From contig UROA01000040.1 of the NCBI GenBank assembly GCA_900549355.1, positions 1 to 13,819 of the forward strand: DNA of 13,819 nucleotides, in the 5' to 3' direction. Of this stretch, positions 13,107-13,819 are shown in pieces. The notes below the pieces were generated by a model. That model did not search any database. It had not been told where the DNA came from and worked only from the letters and a program-made list of their open reading frames with translations. Made by a program: the position numbers and the translations under genes. Position 1 is the stretch's first letter. Each line of letters begins with the position of its first letter. The stretch is from an uncultured Collinsella sp. (GTDB lineage Bacteria > Actinomycetota > Coriobacteriia > Coriobacteriales > Coriobacteriaceae).

Positions 13107-13819
13107 ATGGATCGCAAAAAAGCAATCGCGCTCTCATTTTCCGTTCCCGTCGCATGGGGCTTTTCGTATCCCCTCATGAAGATCGGCATGGACAGCATGA
13201 ACGCCACGAGCATCGTTGCGCTGCGCTGCATCATCGCCTTTGCGGCCTGCCTGCTGCTCTTCCACAAGCGCGCTTTCCGCATCAATCGCGACCTTATGGT
13301 CCGCGCCGCCATCATCGGCGCCATCATGGCAACCGAGCTCACCTGCATGTGCCTTGGCTCCAGCCTCACTTCTGCCTCCACTGCCGGCTTTTTGCAGAGC
13401 CTGACGGTCGTGATCGTGCCGTTTGCCAACGCCGCCCTGCTGCGCCGCGCCCCCGAGCGCAAAGTGCTCGTCGGCACCGCCATCGTCACCTGCGGTATGT
13501 TGCTGCTCTCGGGCGCCGACTTTACCAGCCTGAACCCGGGCGCGCTCATCATGCTGCTCTCCGCCTTTGTCTATGCCGGCCATATCATTGTGGCGAAGCG
13601 CTTTGTCGAAGATGTCGACCCGCTTGCTCTGGGCGTTTGGCAGCTGGGCTTCGGCGGCCTGTTCTCGGGCGTCGCGGCATTCACCTTTGGCGGCTTCACG
13701 CTTCCCAGCACGCCGAGCGAGATTGTCGTTGTCGTCGCGCTCGCACTCATCTGCTCTGCCTACGGCTTTATCACCCAGACGCTCGTGCAACCCCACGTGC
13801 CTGCCGAGACCACCGGCTT
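13107..13819 (+). CDS. EamA/DMT family transporter, N-terminal part (cut by window edge)
   Basis: The first 237 codons of a membrane protein of the drug/metabolite transporter superfamily (EamA domains) are present. The start MDRKKAIALSFSVPVAWGFSYPLMKIGM is the typical first helix with the 'WG-xx-P' feature. SIVALRCIIAFAACLLL is helix 2. SLTSASTAGFLQSLTVVIVPFANAALLR, ending the first EamA repeat, matches the family's 'A-FL--L-P-'-type segment. A second repeat starts near LNPGALIMLLSAFVYAGHIIVAKRF. Full-length members have about 300 residues and ten helices, so roughly 60 are missing. AAAAGGAG (13095-13102) gives a good ribosome binding site. The substrate is unknown; the divergent LysR gene probably controls it. 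Confidence 0.88.
   Translation, partial: MDRKKAIALSFSVPVAWGFSYPLMKIGMDSMNATSIVALRCIIAFAACLLLFHKRAFRINRDLMVRAAIIGAIMATELTCMCLGSSLTSASTAGFLQSLTVVIVPFANAALLRRAPERKVLVGTAIVTCGMLLLSGADFTSLNPGALIMLLSAFVYAGHIIVAKRFVEDVDPLALGVWQLGFGGLFSGVAAFTFGGFTLPSTPSEIVVVVALALICSAYGFITQTLVQPHVPAETTG

Noticed and set aside
13134..13796. Open frame of 220 codons opposite the EamA gene
   Set aside because: Low-complexity Gly/Ala/Asp/Arg composition typical of a shadow frame; the EamA frame is clearly the coding one.

Overview
The window looks like chromosome of a high-GC actinobacterium of the Coriobacteriia, most like Collinsella or a close relative. This rests on C/G-rich third codon positions, AGGAG-type ribosome binding sites, a Tat-like lipoprotein signal and the mix of gene families; no 16S or marker search was possible. 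I see 13 protein genes (two cut by the window edges), no rRNA or tRNA, no CRISPR array and no transposase.

Layout. Left (1-3180): the N-terminal two thirds of a ribosomal-protection/EF-G-like GTPase (-), a GNAT acetyltransferase (-), a small Cys/His-rich protein (+) and the 16S rRNA methyltransferase RsmJ (-). Centre (3421-9548): a family-3 solute-binding lipoprotein (+) whose signal peptide is interrupted by an in-frame TAA, followed 12 bp later by a 1027-residue MscS-family channel carrying two extracytoplasmic Cache-like sensor modules, then a small four-helix membrane protein. A LysR regulator (-) separates that protein from its equal-length paralogue (+). Right (9587-13819): the 23S rRNA methyltransferase RlmA (-), a MATE exporter (+), a second LysR regulator (-) and a divergent EamA/DMT transporter (+, cut by the edge).

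How the genes may work together. The binding protein and Cache-MscS channel form a tight two-gene unit with no ABC permease or ATPase beside it. The most interesting reading is a ligand-sensing, possibly ligand-gated, membrane channel with its own binding protein. This is inference. The first LysR regulator has a palindromic T-N11-A site just upstream of its own start and lies between the two paralogous membrane proteins. The second LysR regulator is divergent to the EamA transporter, the usual regulator-target arrangement.

Non-coding structure is rich. There is a 58-nt near-perfect palindrome between rlmA and the MATE gene, a spaced 8-bp inverted repeat between the GNAT and Cys/His-rich genes, several terminator hairpins, and a leader hairpin before the GTPase gene.
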